Shown here: in pieces, positions 50,144-59,593 of the stretch
Numbering within the stretch: position 1 is the first letter of the stretch
How the letters are laid out: each line of letters opens with the position of its first letter
Source of the DNA: Phycisphaera sp.
Lineage (GTDB): Bacteria > Planctomycetota > Phycisphaerae > Phycisphaerales > Phycisphaeraceae
Assembly (NCBI GenBank): GCA_016125215.1
Contig: WGMF01000015.1
Span: forward strand, 113,471 to 177,470
Direction: 5' to 3'
DNA length: 64,000 nt
Translations under genes and position numbers: made by a program
The notes under the pieces: model-generated
The model's database searches: none
What the model was told of the DNA's origin: nothing
What the model saw: only the letters and a program-made list of their open reading frames with translations

Positions 50144-52864
50144 TCACCCCACCTCAAAAGGCTGGACCCTGAACCGATAGGAGCCCGCAACAGCATCGAG
50201 CATCACCCGGCCCTCGTCGTCGGGGCTGAGGGGGCGAAGGCCCGCGGCCTTGTCGATCGGTTGACCCGATTCTTTTACACGCCCTGCGTCGGCGGTGGGC
50301 AGGACGATCGTCGCGCCGGTGTTGGCGGGGATTTCCACGTCGATGTGCAGCGTGTCGCCCTCGATCTTCCAGGCGCTGCGGTACCGTCCGTGCAGCGAGT
50401 CGTAGGTGAACGAGGCGTGTGTCAGGCCCTGTCCCGGCTGGGGCTGGATGATGGCGCGGGCAAAGCCGGGGTGCTCGGGGTCGATGCGCAGGCCCGCGAC
50501 GTGGGAGTAGAGCCACTGGCCCACCGCGCCGAGGCTGTAGTGGTTGAAGGAGTTCATGCCGGGGTTCTGGAAGCCCTTCTTCTCGGTCCAGCCGTCCCAC
50601 CGCTCCCAGATGGTGGTGGCGCCGTGGACGACGGGCATGAGCCAGGAGGGGTACTTCTCGTTGAGTAACAATTTGTAAGCCAGGTCGTTCGATCCGTTGT
50701 CGGAGAGCGCGGGGTTGATGAGCGAGCAACCGACGAACCCGGTGGTGATGGAGGGCTGGCGGTTGTTTGTGGGGTAGCGACCAAAGCGTCCGTGCTGCAC
50801 GTCGTGCGCAAGGAACTCGGCTGAACGCGGGAGCAGGGCGTCGGGGAGGAGATTGAAGTTGAGCGCCAGGGCGTAGGCGGTCTGCGTGTCGCTGACGAGC
50901 CGACCGTCGGGCGTGACGAAGCGACGTTGGAAGGCGGCCTTGACCTTCTTAAAGAGCGAGGCGTATTTGCGTGCGTCGGATTTCTTGCCCAGCGCCAAGG
51001 CGGAACGCGAGAGCAGGTCGGCGCAGCGTGCAAAGTAGGCGGTGCCGATCAGGTCGTTGGCGGTGTTGGCGTTGTGGTTGAGCCAATCGCCGTAGTTGTT
51101 CGAGTCCTGCCCGATGTAGATAAAGTCGGTGCTGCGCTCCGAGAGGAAGTCGAGGTAGCGCTTCATCGACACGTAGTGCCGTTCGAGGATGCGCTTGTCG
51201 CCGAAGAATTCATAGATGGCCCAAGGGACAATCACGCCCGCGTCGGCCCAGGCGGGGGCGCCGTGCGGGGGGAACTTGGGCGTGCCGGGCTCTTTGAACA
51301 TCGGCTCGGGTGCAAAGTCGGTGTATCCGCCGTCGTCGTGCTGTGCGTCGCGGACGTCGACCATCCACTTGGTGATGAACGCGGCGGTCTCGAAGTTGTA
51401 CGCACCCGTGGGCGCGAAGACCTGTGCGTCGGCCATCCAGCCCAGGCGCTCGTCGCGCTGCGGGCAGTCGGTCGGGACTTCGAGGTAGTTGCCCCGCTGG
51501 CCCCACTCGATGTTGTGCTGCAGTTGATTAACGAGCTTGTGCGAGCACTCGAACTGCCCGGTGTGCGGCATGTCGGAGTGGACCACGATGCCGGTGACGG
51601 TGTCGAGTGTCGGGGATACGCCCGTGGGCAGGCCGGTCAACTCGACATAGCGGAAGCCGTGGAAGGTGAAGGAGGGTTCCCACGTCTCGCCCTGTGCATC
51701 ACCGCGGCAGGTATAACAATCTGTTTGTTTGGCTTTGCGGAGGTTCTCGGTGTAGAGCGATCCGTCGGGGCTGAGCATCTCGGCGTGGCGGAGCTGGACG
51801 GTCGTGCCTCGGGGGGCGGTGACGTTCAGGCGCAGGTGGCCGACCATGTTCTGGCCCATGTCGAAGATGAACACGCCGTCCGGCCGGGCGGTGACGCCGA
51901 TGGGCTTGATTTCCAATGTTTTCCTCACGCGCGGCCCGACGCCGGCGACGAGTTCGACGCCCTTGTCCATCGGCTGCGTCTCGACGGGTCCCCAGTCGCC
52001 CTGACCGATCCGGGGCGTGGGGGTGTTGGCGTCGTAGCGTTCGCCCATGAGCATGTCGGAGAAGCGGATCGGCCCGGTGGCCTGTTGCCAACTCTCGTCG
52101 CTGGCAATCGTGAGTGTTTTGCCGTCTTCGAACTCGACGTGCAGTTGAGCGAGCAGCCAGGGCTTGTTGTCATAGATTTTCTGTCGCCACGCCACGTGCC
52201 CCACGCACCACCCCGTGCCGAGCGTGACGAGGATGTCGTTGTCGCCGCTGTGGAGCAGGTCGGTCACGTCATAGGCCTGGTAACGGATGCGTTTGCCGTA
52301 GTGCGTCCAGCCGGGGGTGAGCAGGTCGTCGCCGACGCGAATGTTGTTGAGGTGTGCGACGTACAGGCCACGCGCGGTGATGTAGAGCCGGGCGCGGGTG
52401 ATGTTCTTCTTGATATCGAACGCACGACCGAGGATGGGGCTGGCGATGAGGCTGTCGTCTTCCGGGTCGGCGATGATCGATGCGTCGGGCACGCCGAGCC
52501 ACTGTGCCTTCCAGTCGCTGGTCTTGAGCAGGCCCATCTCCCAGGACGCGGCGTCGCTCCACGCGGAGGGTTGCCCGTTGTGGTCCCAAACGCGCACGCG
52601 CCACACGGCCCGCTGCGTGCTGGTGAGTTTTTTGCCGGCGTATTCGACGTGGCTGGTCTGGTCGGATTCGACATTGCCCGAGTCCCACAGGTCGGGCTGT
52701 TCGCTTTGGAGCAGCGAAACATCGCCGGCCACCTGCACCTGATAGGCGGACTGCTTTGCGCCGCGACGCTCGTCACGGATGAGCCAGCTCAAGCGGGGTT
52801 TGGTTTCGTCTAGGCCGATGGGGTTGGTGAAGTATTCGCACCGCAGGTGGTGTGGGGATTGCAC
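50144..52864 (-). CDS. Alpha-L-rhamnosidase, GH78
   Basis: 906 residues from GTG 52864 with GGAG eight bases ahead. The order of domains fits GH78: an N-terminal beta-sandwich (LRCEYFTNPIGLDETKPRLSW), a second sandwich (ARLYITARGLYVAHLNN), then the (alpha/alpha)6 catalytic barrel with VPTDCPQRDERLGWMADAQVF and WADAGVIVPWAIYEFFGD (acid residues) and the final sandwich (YDSLHGRYRSAWKIEGDTLHI). It releases terminal rhamnose. No signal peptide is visible, so it probably acts in the cytoplasm on imported sugars. It is convergent with GH130, six bases apart. Confidence 0.92.
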   Translation of the reverse strand: MQSPHHLRCEYFTNPIGLDETKPRLSWLIRDERRGAKQSAYQVQVAGDVSLLQSEQPDLWDSGNVESDQTSHVEYAGKKLTSTQRAVWRVRVWDHNGQPSAWSDAASWEMGLLKTSDWKAQWLGVPDASIIADPEDDSLIASPILGRAFDIKKNITRARLYITARGLYVAHLNNIRVGDDLLTPGWTHYGKRIRYQAYDVTDLLHSGDNDILVTLGTGWCVGHVAWRQKIYDNKPWLLAQLHVEFEDGKTLTIASDESWQQATGPIRFSDMLMGERYDANTPTPRIGQGDWGPVETQPMDKGVELVAGVGPRVRKTLEIKPIGVTARPDGVFIFDMGQNMVGHLRLNVTAPRGTTVQLRHAEMLSPDGSLYTENLRKAKQTDCYTCRGDAQGETWEPSFTFHGFRYVELTGLPTGVSPTLDTVTGIVVHSDMPHTGQFECSHKLVNQLQHNIEWGQRGNYLEVPTDCPQRDERLGWMADAQVFAPTGAYNFETAAFITKWMVDVRDAQHDDGGYTDFAPEPMFKEPGTPKFPPHGAPAWADAGVIVPWAIYEFFGDKRILERHYVSMKRYLDFLSERSTDFIYIGQDSNNYGDWLNHNANTANDLIGTAYFARCADLLSRSALALGKKSDARKYASLFKKVKAAFQRRFVTPDGRLVSDTQTAYALALNFNLLPDALLPRSAEFLAHDVQHGRFGRYPTNNRQPSITTGFVGCSLINPALSDNGSNDLAYKLLLNEKYPSWLMPVVHGATTIWERWDGWTEKKGFQNPGMNSFNHYSLGAVGQWLYSHVAGLRIDPEHPGFARAIIQPQPGQGLTHASFTYDSLHGRYRSAWKIEGDTLHIDVEIPANTGATIVLPTADAGRVKESGQPIDKAAGLRPLSPDDEGRVMLDAVAGSYRFRVQPFEVG

Positions 52865-52913
52865 AACAGAACTCCGATTGGGTTGGGGTCGTGAAGGATC
52901 GATGGTAGTCAGG

Positions 52914-53249
52914 TCAGGTTGCTTCCGTTAGAAGTCGTTGCCCGGTGTTCATCACGTGGTCGGCAAAACTGCCGGGGGGGGGGTTGTGCGACGCCGAGGA
53001 TGGAAACAGGTGGACCTCGATATCCTCCCCACAGATTTTCTGCACTTCGGAGGAGGCTTTAGCTTTACGACGCATGTCCCATTCTTCCGCGCCGTCGAGG
53101 AACACGGCCAGGTCGATATCGCTATGGGCGTGAGAATCCCCCCGGGCCTGCGAGCCAAAAACATAAGCCGCACGGACAGGGGCCAATCTCGAAAGGCACT
53201 TGAGCGCATCTTGAGTGCGTTTCAGGATGTCATCATTGAGTTTAACCAT
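52914..53249 (-). CDS. MNT-type nucleotidyltransferase (antitoxin of HEPN/MNT pair)
   Basis: 111 residues. AAYVFGSQARGDSHAHSDIDLAVF is the minimal nucleotidyltransferase signature GSxARG-x8-DxDL. In HEPN/MNT systems this protein neutralises the HEPN RNase, often by adding AMP to a tyrosine. It overlaps the HEPN gene by 28 bases and follows it on the same strand. The GC content is lower than that of the neighbours, in line with mobile defence modules. Confidence 0.88.
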   Translation of the reverse strand: MVKLNDDILKRTQDALKCLSRLAPVRAAYVFGSQARGDSHAHSDIDLAVFLDGAEEWDMRRKAKASSEVQKICGEDIEVHLFPSSASHNPPPGSFADHVMNTGQRLLTEAT

Positions 53250-53608
53250 GTCAAGATCTTTTCCGTCTTGCCCAGAGCCTCCGCGGAGATCTCGGATGTC
53301 ACCCCGCTGGCGATTTCGCCGATCTCCTCCGGGTACCTGGACTGGATGTAGTAAGCCGAGAGCTCACGCAGGTCATCCGCAAAAGCGTGGTTGTCGGGCA
53401 AACCGGCTTCTTGCGCGAGACGTGAGAGATTGTGCAACCGTGGGGGGAACTGATGCGAACGATGGACAATCAGCGCCTTGAGCGTTTTCTCAACCGCCTG
53501 CTGGCAGCAGAACAGCACGTAGAGGTACCGCCCGCTTTCGTGCATGGCGCGGGCTGTTTCCATGTCGTATTGTGCATGGTCACGCCACTGTTGGCTGGGC
53601 GAGTTCAT
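53222..53608 (-). CDS. HEPN-domain protein (toxin of HEPN/MNT pair)
   Basis: 128 residues, all-alpha. YVLFCCQQAVEKTLKALIVHRSHQFPPRLHNLSRLAQEAG matches the HEPN fold, with Arg-rich/His positions in HRSHQFPPRLHNL where the RNase active-site motif (R-x4-6-H) is expected. It is first in the operon, with the MNT antitoxin next. The pair probably acts as a toxin-antitoxin module. Confidence 0.85.
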   Translation of the reverse strand: MNSPSQQWRDHAQYDMETARAMHESGRYLYVLFCCQQAVEKTLKALIVHRSHQFPPRLHNLSRLAQEAGLPDNHAFADDLRELSAYYIQSRYPEEIGEIASGVTSEISAEALGKTEKILTWLNSMMTS

Positions 53609-53724
53609 CAGGGGTCATCATAGCATTGGGCGGGTCGGGCCTGGATGCGCAGCCAGAGACCGGGGGTGCGTCCGGAACGATCCGAGAATAATCCCGGGAA
53701 ACACCGGGGAAACTTCCGGGGGGG

Positions 53725-54270
53725 TTACATCGCCTTGTTGTCGATCGTCTGGTCGAAGACCGAGAGGAGTTTTTCCTTGTCGAAGATCATCTCTTGTCTC
53801 GACAGGCCGACGATGTCGTAGACGGGGGTGAGTTCGATGGCGTCGCAGGGGCAGGCCTCTTCGCACATGCCGCAGTAGATGCAGCGTAATTCGTCGAGGT
53901 CGAACTTGACGGGGTATTTCTCACGGTCATCCCACGGGGCGGCGGCGCCCTCGATGTGGATGCAGTGGGCCGGGCAGGCGGTCGAGCACATGAAGCACGC
54001 GACGCACTTGACGCGGCCCTCTTCGTCGCGGTTGAGCCGGTGGACCCCCCGGAAGTAGTTTTTATATAACCCGCCTTGTTCGACGGGGATGTCTTCGCGG
54101 CGCTCTTCGGGGTAGCACATCGCCTTGTTGCGTTTGCCGCGGCCGATCGAACCGATGAGGTGTTTGAACGTGGTGCCCAGTCCCTTGAAGACCTCGGGCA
54201 GGTAGGTCGCTTCGAGGGGTGAGATCGGCGAAGGTTTGATTTCGAGGATGTCGGATTCGGGGATGGGCAT
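53725..54270 (-). CDS. nuoI: NADH-quinone oxidoreductase subunit I
   Basis: 181 residues. Two [4Fe-4S] motifs of the 8Fe ferredoxin type: C89, C92, C95, C99 (CVACFMCSTACP) and C130, C133, C136, C140 (CIYCGMCEEACP). The N-terminal amphipathic helix (LPEVFKGLGTTFKHLIG) is typical of NuoI. It carries electrons in the peripheral arm of complex I. It stands alone; no other nuo gene is within the window, which is unusual because nuoI normally lies inside the nuo operon. A CCCCCGGAAG word sits two bases beyond its stop. Confidence 0.92.
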   Translation of the reverse strand: MPIPESDILEIKPSPISPLEATYLPEVFKGLGTTFKHLIGSIGRGKRNKAMCYPEERREDIPVEQGGLYKNYFRGVHRLNRDEEGRVKCVACFMCSTACPAHCIHIEGAAAPWDDREKYPVKFDLDELRCIYCGMCEEACPCDAIELTPVYDIVGLSRQEMIFDKEKLLSVFDQTIDNKAM

Positions 54271-54444
54271 GCTGGGCCACCGCAGGGGAATGGTCGTTTA
54301 ATTTATCCGCAAACGAGATTGTAGCAACGTCCCCCCGCGCTTGCCGGTGGTTTTCGAGACCGCGATATCGGACCGAGTCGACGGTCGATGCGTGAGAATT
54401 GCGTTATCGCACCTTGGCCGACGTGCTCAATCGCCAACACGGTT

Positions 54445-54473
54445 TTGCCGATCTAAAGACTACGTGCTATCTT
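54445..54473 (+). promoter_or_regulatory. Probable pckG promoter
   Basis: TTGCCG (54445-54450) and TATCTT (54468-54473), spacer 17, in an AT-richer stretch about 120 bases before the ATG. The spacer 54271-54594 shows nothing else; a short open frame at 54399 has no supporting features. Confidence 0.4.
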
Positions 54474-54594
54474 GTGCCTGAGCCGAGATGGTCCCGTTCA
54501 CTTGGGGATATAGTGATCAATCACATGCCTCCACCGACCGACTGGGCTGTAGCAAACCATTTGTGTTCTTTTCAAACCGATCAGGGGAAACCTC

Positions 54595-56439
54595 ATGACC
54601 TCGACCTCGACCACCGCGCCCACCACTCACGCCAAGCTCACCGCATGGGTTGAGCAGACCGCCCAGCTCTGCCAGCCCGACTCTGTCCGATGGTGCGACG
54701 GCTCCAAAGCCGAGTACCAGGAGATGCTCGACATCATGGTCAAGGGCGGCACCGCGCGGTGGCTGGACAAGACCAAGCGACCCAACAGTGTGCTGATCTT
54801 CTCCGACCCGGCCGACGTGGCACGTGTCGAGGACCGGACCTTCATCTGTTCCAAAAACAAAGCCGACGCGGGCCCGACCAACAACTGGGCCGACCCCGCC
54901 GAGATGAAAACCAAGCTCAACGCTCTATTCAAGGGCTGCATGAAGGGACGCACGCTCTACGTCATCCCCTTCTCGATGGGGCCGATCGGCTCACCCATCG
55001 CGCACATCGGCGTCGAACTGACCGACAGCCCCTACGTTGTGGCCAACATGCACCTGATGACCCGCGTAGGTTCGAAGGTTCTCGACGTGCTCGGCTCCGA
55101 CGGGCCTTTCGTTCCCTGCCTGCACAGCGTCGGGTACCCGCTCGTCGATGAAAAAGGCAACAAGAAACCCGACCTGGCCTGGCCCTGCAACGCCACAAAC
55201 AAATACATCACCCACTTCCCCGAGACACGCGAGATCCTCTCCTTCGGATCGGGCTACGGCGGCAACGCATTGTTGGGCAAGAAGTGCTTTGCGCTCCGCA
55301 TTGCCTCCGTCATGGCGCGCGACCAGGGCTGGATGGCCGAGCACATGCTCATCCTCAAACTCACCAGTCCCAAGGGCGTCGTCAAGTTCGTCGCGGCCGC
55401 GTTCCCGTCGGCGTGTGGCAAGACCAACCTCGCCATGATGGAACCCACGCTCAAGGGCTGGAAGGTCGAGTGCGTCGGCGACGACATCGCCTGGATGAAA
55501 TTCCGCCCCCGCAAGAGTGGCCCGAACAAGGGCAAGCTCGCGCTGCACGCCATCAACCCCGAGGCCGGCTTCTTCGGCGTTGCCCCGGGAACGAGCGACC
55601 ACTCCAACCCCAACGCCATGCGCAGCGTCGATCAAAACGCCATCTTCACCAACTGTGCCTTGACCGACGACGGCGACGTGTGGTGGGAAGACATGACCGA
55701 CGAGCCGCCCGCGCACCTGATCGACTGGAACGGCAACGACTGGTCGCCCCACTCCAACAAGAAAGCCGCCCACCCCAACGCACGCTTCACCGCGCCCGCT
55801 TCGCAGTGCCCCGTCATCGCGCCCGAGTGGCAGGACCCCGATGGCGTGCCCATCGATGCGATCCTCTTCGGTGGCCGGCGTGCCTCGGTCGTGCCCCTGG
55901 TCAACGAAGCGCTCTCGTGGCAGCACGGCACGTTCCTCGGCTCGGTCATGAGCAGCGAAAAAACCGCCGCCGCCGCGGGCAAAGTCGGCGAACTTAGACG
56001 CGACCCCATGGCCATGCTCCCGTTCTGCGGCTACAACATGGCGGACTACTGGGCGCACTGGCTCAAGATCGGTCAGACCGCCAATGCCGAGCTGCCGAAG
56101 ATTGTTTATGTCAACTGGTTCCGCAAGTCGCCCGACGGCAAGTTCCTCTGGCCCGGTTACGGCGAAAACTCGCGCGTTCTCAAGTGGGTCTTCGAGCGAT
56201 GCGAAGGCACTGCCAAAGCCGTCGACACCCCCATCGGACGCCTGCCCGAACCCGGCGCGTTGGATATCACCGGCCTGGGCATGGACAGCACCGACATGGC
56301 GGAACTGCTCAAGGTCGACAAACAAGGTTGGCTGAGCGAGGTCCCCTCCATCCGCGAACACTTTGCCCAGTTCGGCGACAAGATGCCCAAGGGCCTGGTC
56401 GAAGAACTCGACGCACTCGAGAAACGACTCAAGGCGTGA
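54595..56439 (+). CDS. pckG: Phosphoenolpyruvate carboxykinase (GTP)
   Basis: 614 residues, the normal length of the GTP-dependent enzyme. The kinase loop is [13 protein letters not shown] (about 268-280). The reactive-cysteine region and the metal/oxaloacetate-binding segments ([31 protein letters not shown]) are present, with [15 protein letters not shown] near the end. It converts oxaloacetate and GTP to phosphoenolpyruvate for gluconeogenesis. AGGGGAAACCTC precedes the ATG. A terminator hairpin lies about 90 bases downstream. Confidence 0.97.
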   Translation: MTSTSTTAPTTHAKLTAWVEQTAQLCQPDSVRWCDGSKAEYQEMLDIMVKGGTARWLDKTKRPNSVLIFSDPADVARVEDRTFICSKNKADAGPTNNWADPAEMKTKLNALFKGCMKGRTLYVIPFSMGPIGSPIAHIGVELTDSPYVVANMHLMTRVGSKVLDVLGSDGPFVPCLHSVGYPLVDEKGNKKPDLAWPCNATNKYITHFPETREILSFGSGYGGNALLGKKCFALRIASVMARDQGWMAEHMLILKLTSPKGVVKFVAAAFPSACGKTNLAMMEPTLKGWKVECVGDDIAWMKFRPRKSGPNKGKLALHAINPEAGFFGVAPGTSDHSNPNAMRSVDQNAIFTNCALTDDGDVWWEDMTDEPPAHLIDWNGNDWSPHSNKKAAHPNARFTAPASQCPVIAPEWQDPDGVPIDAILFGGRRASVVPLVNEALSWQHGTFLGSVMSSEKTAAAAGKVGELRRDPMAMLPFCGYNMADYWAHWLKIGQTANAELPKIVYVNWFRKSPDGKFLWPGYGENSRVLKWVFERCEGTAKAVDTPIGRLPEPGALDITGLGMDSTDMAELLKVDKQGWLSEVPSIREHFAQFGDKMPKGLVEELDALEKRLKA

Positions 56440-56530
56440 GGACACTCACGCCTCATAAAGCCGGCGACTCCCGGAAACATCGCCGGTCCCCCTGCGGCCC
56501 CCGATTATCCCAACACCACCCAACCACCCG

Positions 56531-56562
56531 ACCGGCGCACACCCGTGTGCCGGTTGTTTTTT
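56531..56562 (+). terminator. Rho-independent terminator behind pckG
   Basis: ACCGGCGCACACCCGTGTGCCGGT folds into a GC-rich stem with a small bulge, followed by TGTTTTTT. Confidence 0.8.
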
Positions 56563-56686
56563 GGCCAAATATTCAGGAACCCGCGATCCGTTTGATGCGT
56601 CCAACCCGGCACAACCGTGTTTGCAAGGTCATCCGATCTTCAATCACGGGACACGCAAACTCACCAACCCATGAAAGGGCTACATC

Positions 56687-57271
56687 ATGAAGCCGCATCT
56701 CATCATCACGGGCATCGTCCTGCTCCTGGCGTGCAACGGATTGGCACAGGAGAAAACCTACCCCAAGGCCCTGGTCAGCTACGACGACTTCAAAAGCCTG
56801 GTCGCACAGGTGGAGGCCCACCGCGCCAGCCACCTGATCGACCTCGACACATTCCTGGAGATGAGCAAGAAGCCCGGTGTCATCATCCTCGACTCCCGCT
56901 CGACATTTCGCTACGACCGGCTGCACGTCAAGGGGGCCACGCACCTGGCCTTCACCGACTTCACGCAGGACAACCTCGCCAAGGCCATCCCCGATTTCGA
57001 CACCACCATCCTGATCTACTGCAACAACAACTTCAAAGGCAACCAGGTCGACTTCGCCTCGAAGGTCGCTGCGCCCAGGCCGGCGATGGTCAACGTGGCT
57101 GGTCAACAGATGGCCGAGCAGGCCAAGCCGATCATGATGGCGCTCAACATCCCGACCTACATCAACCTCTACGGCTACGGCTACCGCAACGTCTATGAAC
57201 TCAACGAACTGGTCAAGACCAACGACCCCCGCATTGAATTCGAGGGCACCGTGGTCAACCCCAAGCCCTGA
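56687..57271 (+). CDS. Exported rhodanese-domain protein
   Basis: 194 residues. MKPHLIITGIVLLLACNGLAQ is a signal sequence; LLAC could be a lipobox. VIILDSRSTFRYDRLHVKGATHLAFTDF matches the start of a rhodanese domain and ILIYCNNNF carries the catalytic Cys at the expected loop. It is probably a periplasmic or envelope sulfurtransferase or thiol protein. It ends six bases from the convergent GH130 gene. Confidence 0.82.
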   Translation: MKPHLIITGIVLLLACNGLAQEKTYPKALVSYDDFKSLVAQVEAHRASHLIDLDTFLEMSKKPGVIILDSRSTFRYDRLHVKGATHLAFTDFTQDNLAKAIPDFDTTILIYCNNNFKGNQVDFASKVAAPRPAMVNVAGQQMAEQAKPIMMALNIPTYINLYGYGYRNVYELNELVKTNDPRIEFEGTVVNPKP

Positions 57272-57277
57272 ACCCGC

Positions 57278-58282
57278 TCACACCGGGTATTTGCACACGT
57301 AATCGAGCATCTCGTCGAGCGGCGCGGTGGCGGCGCCGATCCACGTGTCGCAGCAGCCGTAGTAGACGAAGAGCGTGTTGTCCTTGACGACGGTGGCGGA
57401 GGGGAAGACGACGCGCGGGATGACCAGGCCGGTGATCTCGTAGAAGGCTTCGGGCTCGAAGATGAAATCGGGTGCGCGGGCGATCACGCGTGTCGGGTCG
57501 TCGATATCCAGCAGCATGACGCCCGTGCGGTAGACCGCGCGCTGGTCGACGCCGTGGTAGAGCGTGAGCCAGCCCTTGTCGGTGCGCACCGGTTGGCCCG
57601 AGGCGCCGATCTTGCGTTGTTCCCAGGTGTTGTTCTGCGCGGTGGCCACAAGCAACGGCTTTTCCCAGTTCATCAGGTCGTCGGAGTAGCTGACCCAGAT
57701 GCTCGGCCGGTCGCAGCCGTACTCGGGGCCGACGAAATACATCGGGCGGCGCAGCATGGCGTACCGGCCGTGGACCTTGTCGGGGAAGAGGACGCAGTCG
57801 CGGTCGTCGTTGTCGGGCGGGGTCATCAGGCCCATGTCTTCCCAGTGCAGGAGGTCTTTGGATTTGGCAATGCCGGAGCGGTAGTTGTTGGGGTCGCCCT
57901 TGGGGACGTGGGTGATGCGGACGTACTTGGGGACGCCCTTGCCGTGCGGGTAGCACTCGGGGGTGTAGTTGCGTTGGACGTAGGTCATGTAGAACGTGTC
58001 GCCGTATTTAGCCAGGCGCGGGTCTTCGACGGTGCCCTCGGGGCAGCCGATGTGCTCGCGGGTAAAGACGGGTTCTTCACTGACAAGTTGAAAGTCAAAC
58101 CCGTCGTCGCTCTTCCACAGGCCGAACTGACAGACGAAGGGCACGAGGCTCGAACAGGCGCGTTCGATGAGGTAGAACGTGTTGTTCTCGATGATCGCGC
58201 CGGGGTTGAAGGTCACGACGTTTCGCCAGGGGCGGTCGTCGGGCGCAAGGATGGGGTTGTGTTTGTAGCGCTTGAGTTTCAT
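57278..58282 (-). CDS. GH130 family protein, short form
   Basis: 334 residues from ATG 58282. MKLKRYKHNPILAPDDRPWRN at the start, EGTVEDPRLAKYGDTFYMTYVQR (the catalytic Asp region VEDPR), KDRDCVLFP-type strand, GASGQPVRTDKGWLTLYHGVD and AVYRTGVMLLDIDDP are the GH130 blocks. It is a compact version of the propeller seen at 48626-50137, lacking the N-terminal extension. Substrate is likely a beta-mannoside, but not decidable here. Confidence 0.88.
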   Translation of the reverse strand: MKLKRYKHNPILAPDDRPWRNVVTFNPGAIIENNTFYLIERACSSLVPFVCQFGLWKSDDGFDFQLVSEEPVFTREHIGCPEGTVEDPRLAKYGDTFYMTYVQRNYTPECYPHGKGVPKYVRITHVPKGDPNNYRSGIAKSKDLLHWEDMGLMTPPDNDDRDCVLFPDKVHGRYAMLRRPMYFVGPEYGCDRPSIWVSYSDDLMNWEKPLLVATAQNNTWEQRKIGASGQPVRTDKGWLTLYHGVDQRAVYRTGVMLLDIDDPTRVIARAPDFIFEPEAFYEITGLVIPRVVFPSATVVKDNTLFVYYGCCDTWIGAATAPLDEMLDYVCKYPV

Positions 58283-58339
58283 GGGGGGGGGTCTCGTGGT
58301 CGGGTTGTAGCGTGCGCGGATGCGTGGGGAGTGCAAAGG

Positions 58340-58672
58340 TTACCACTTATGGAAGATGAAGAACGCCGCGGCCACGATCAGCCCAAAGCCCACCGCGTGG
58401 TTCCACCGCAACTCCTCCTTGAGGTACAGGACACTGAAGGCGGCAAAGACGACGAGGGTGATGACCTCCTGAATGGTCTTGAGCTGCGCGGTGGTGAAGG
58501 TGGCCGACCCGATGCGGTTGGCGGGGACCTGGAAGCAATACTCGAAAAAAGCGATCCCCCAGCTCCCGAGCACCACCAGCCACAACGGCGATTCCTTGTA
58601 GCCCTTGAGGTGCCCGTACCACGCAAAGGTCATGAAGATGTTGGAGATGAGCAGGAGGAGGATGGTGGTCAT
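58340..58672 (-). CDS. DUF486/DMT-type small membrane protein
   Basis: 110 residues from ATG 58672 (MTTILLLLISNIFMTFAWYGHLKG). Four helices, with FFEYCFQVPANRIGSATFTTAQLKTIQEVITLVVFAAFSVLYLKEEL matching the DUF486 family, relatives of the small drug/metabolite transporters. It probably acts as a dimer. It lies upstream of the short GH130 gene on the same strand (57 bases). Confidence 0.85.
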   Translation of the reverse strand: MTTILLLLISNIFMTFAWYGHLKGYKESPLWLVVLGSWGIAFFEYCFQVPANRIGSATFTTAQLKTIQEVITLVVFAAFSVLYLKEELRWNHAVGFGLIVAAAFFIFHKW

Positions 58673-58912
58673 GGGTTGTGGGCGCTCGAATGAGATTGGC
58701 AGCGGATGCGAGGTGATTTTAAGCGCGCCATGCCCCGGCGGCACAACCGGCACAAACATCACAACCGTCACAGACCGCCCAACCGGCAGCGCGTACAAAC
58801 TCTGTTACACGGACGTTGATCCGCCTCACGGTCGGGCGCGGGCTGACCGATCAAAGGCTTATGGATCGTGCTGCGCCCCGCGCCGGCGCGGGGCGTTGGC
58901 ATCGGAGGGGTG

Positions 58913-59581
58913 ATGACCTCAAACGGAGGGCGGACGCAAACCATGCGCCTTGTGATCGACAGCCTCATTGCGCTGATGCTCGCGGCGATCCTCGGCGGGG
59001 TCCTGCTCTATCACCGTCAGCAGCAGACCAACCTCCTCGCGCAGCAGCAGGTCTACCAGGCGCTGGCACACCTGCAGGAACAGGTCCTCTACCGCGGCGC
59101 GCTGGGGGAGAACGACACGACGGAGTCGGGATTCCCGCGCACCGTTTCGCCGGCCTGGTTCGTTGGCGAGCCGCCACGCAACGTGCTCGTGCCCGCCGAT
59201 CAACCCTGGGTCGATGTCGCTCCCAGAGACGACTGGCAGGACCAGCCGCCCGACCCCGTGATTGCCTCACCCGGACAGGCGGGCTTCTGGTACAACCCCA
59301 ACCGCGGCATCTTCCGCGCCCGTGTCGTCCCCCAGTTCAGCGACTCACGCACGATCGAACTCTACAACCACCTCAACGGTTGTGCCCTGCGACACCTGCC
59401 CGTGACCACGGACACGCAGCGCTCGCCCACGCCCTACCAAAAGGTCGAGGGTTACGACCGTCTGAACCATACCACCGTTGAAAACGCCATCGAACAGCCA
59501 AGACAAACCGCACGCAGGACGCTTCTCGATGCCACCACGACAACGCCGCCGCACCTCTCAAACGTGCCGACCGGCGAATAA
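58913..59581 (+). CDS. Single-helix membrane protein, possibly pilin-like
   Basis: 222 residues from ATG 58913, chosen for CGGAGGGGTG directly ahead. A membrane helix (about residues 10-32, SLIALMLAAILGGVLL) is followed by a helical stretch rich in Gln (HRQQQTNLLAQQQVYQALAHLQEQ) and a polar region with FWYNPNRGIFRARV, which recalls the C-terminal strands of type II pseudopilins. No prepilin peptidase site is present. The function is not known. Confidence 0.5.
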   Translation: MTSNGGRTQTMRLVIDSLIALMLAAILGGVLLYHRQQQTNLLAQQQVYQALAHLQEQVLYRGALGENDTTESGFPRTVSPAWFVGEPPRNVLVPADQPWVDVAPRDDWQDQPPDPVIASPGQAGFWYNPNRGIFRARVVPQFSDSRTIELYNHLNGCALRHLPVTTDTQRSPTPYQKVEGYDRLNHTTVENAIEQPRQTARRTLLDATTTTPPHLSNVPTGE

Positions 59582-59593
59582 ATCGACTACGCC

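Noticed and set aside
50927..52813. 628-codon open frame antisense to the GH78 gene
   Set aside because: Val/Gly/Asp-rich shadow translation without motifs, while the minus strand shows all GH78 blocks.
54399..54653. 84-codon frame before pckG
   Set aside because: No ribosome site, AT-rich promoter-like sequence, overlaps the pckG start in another frame.
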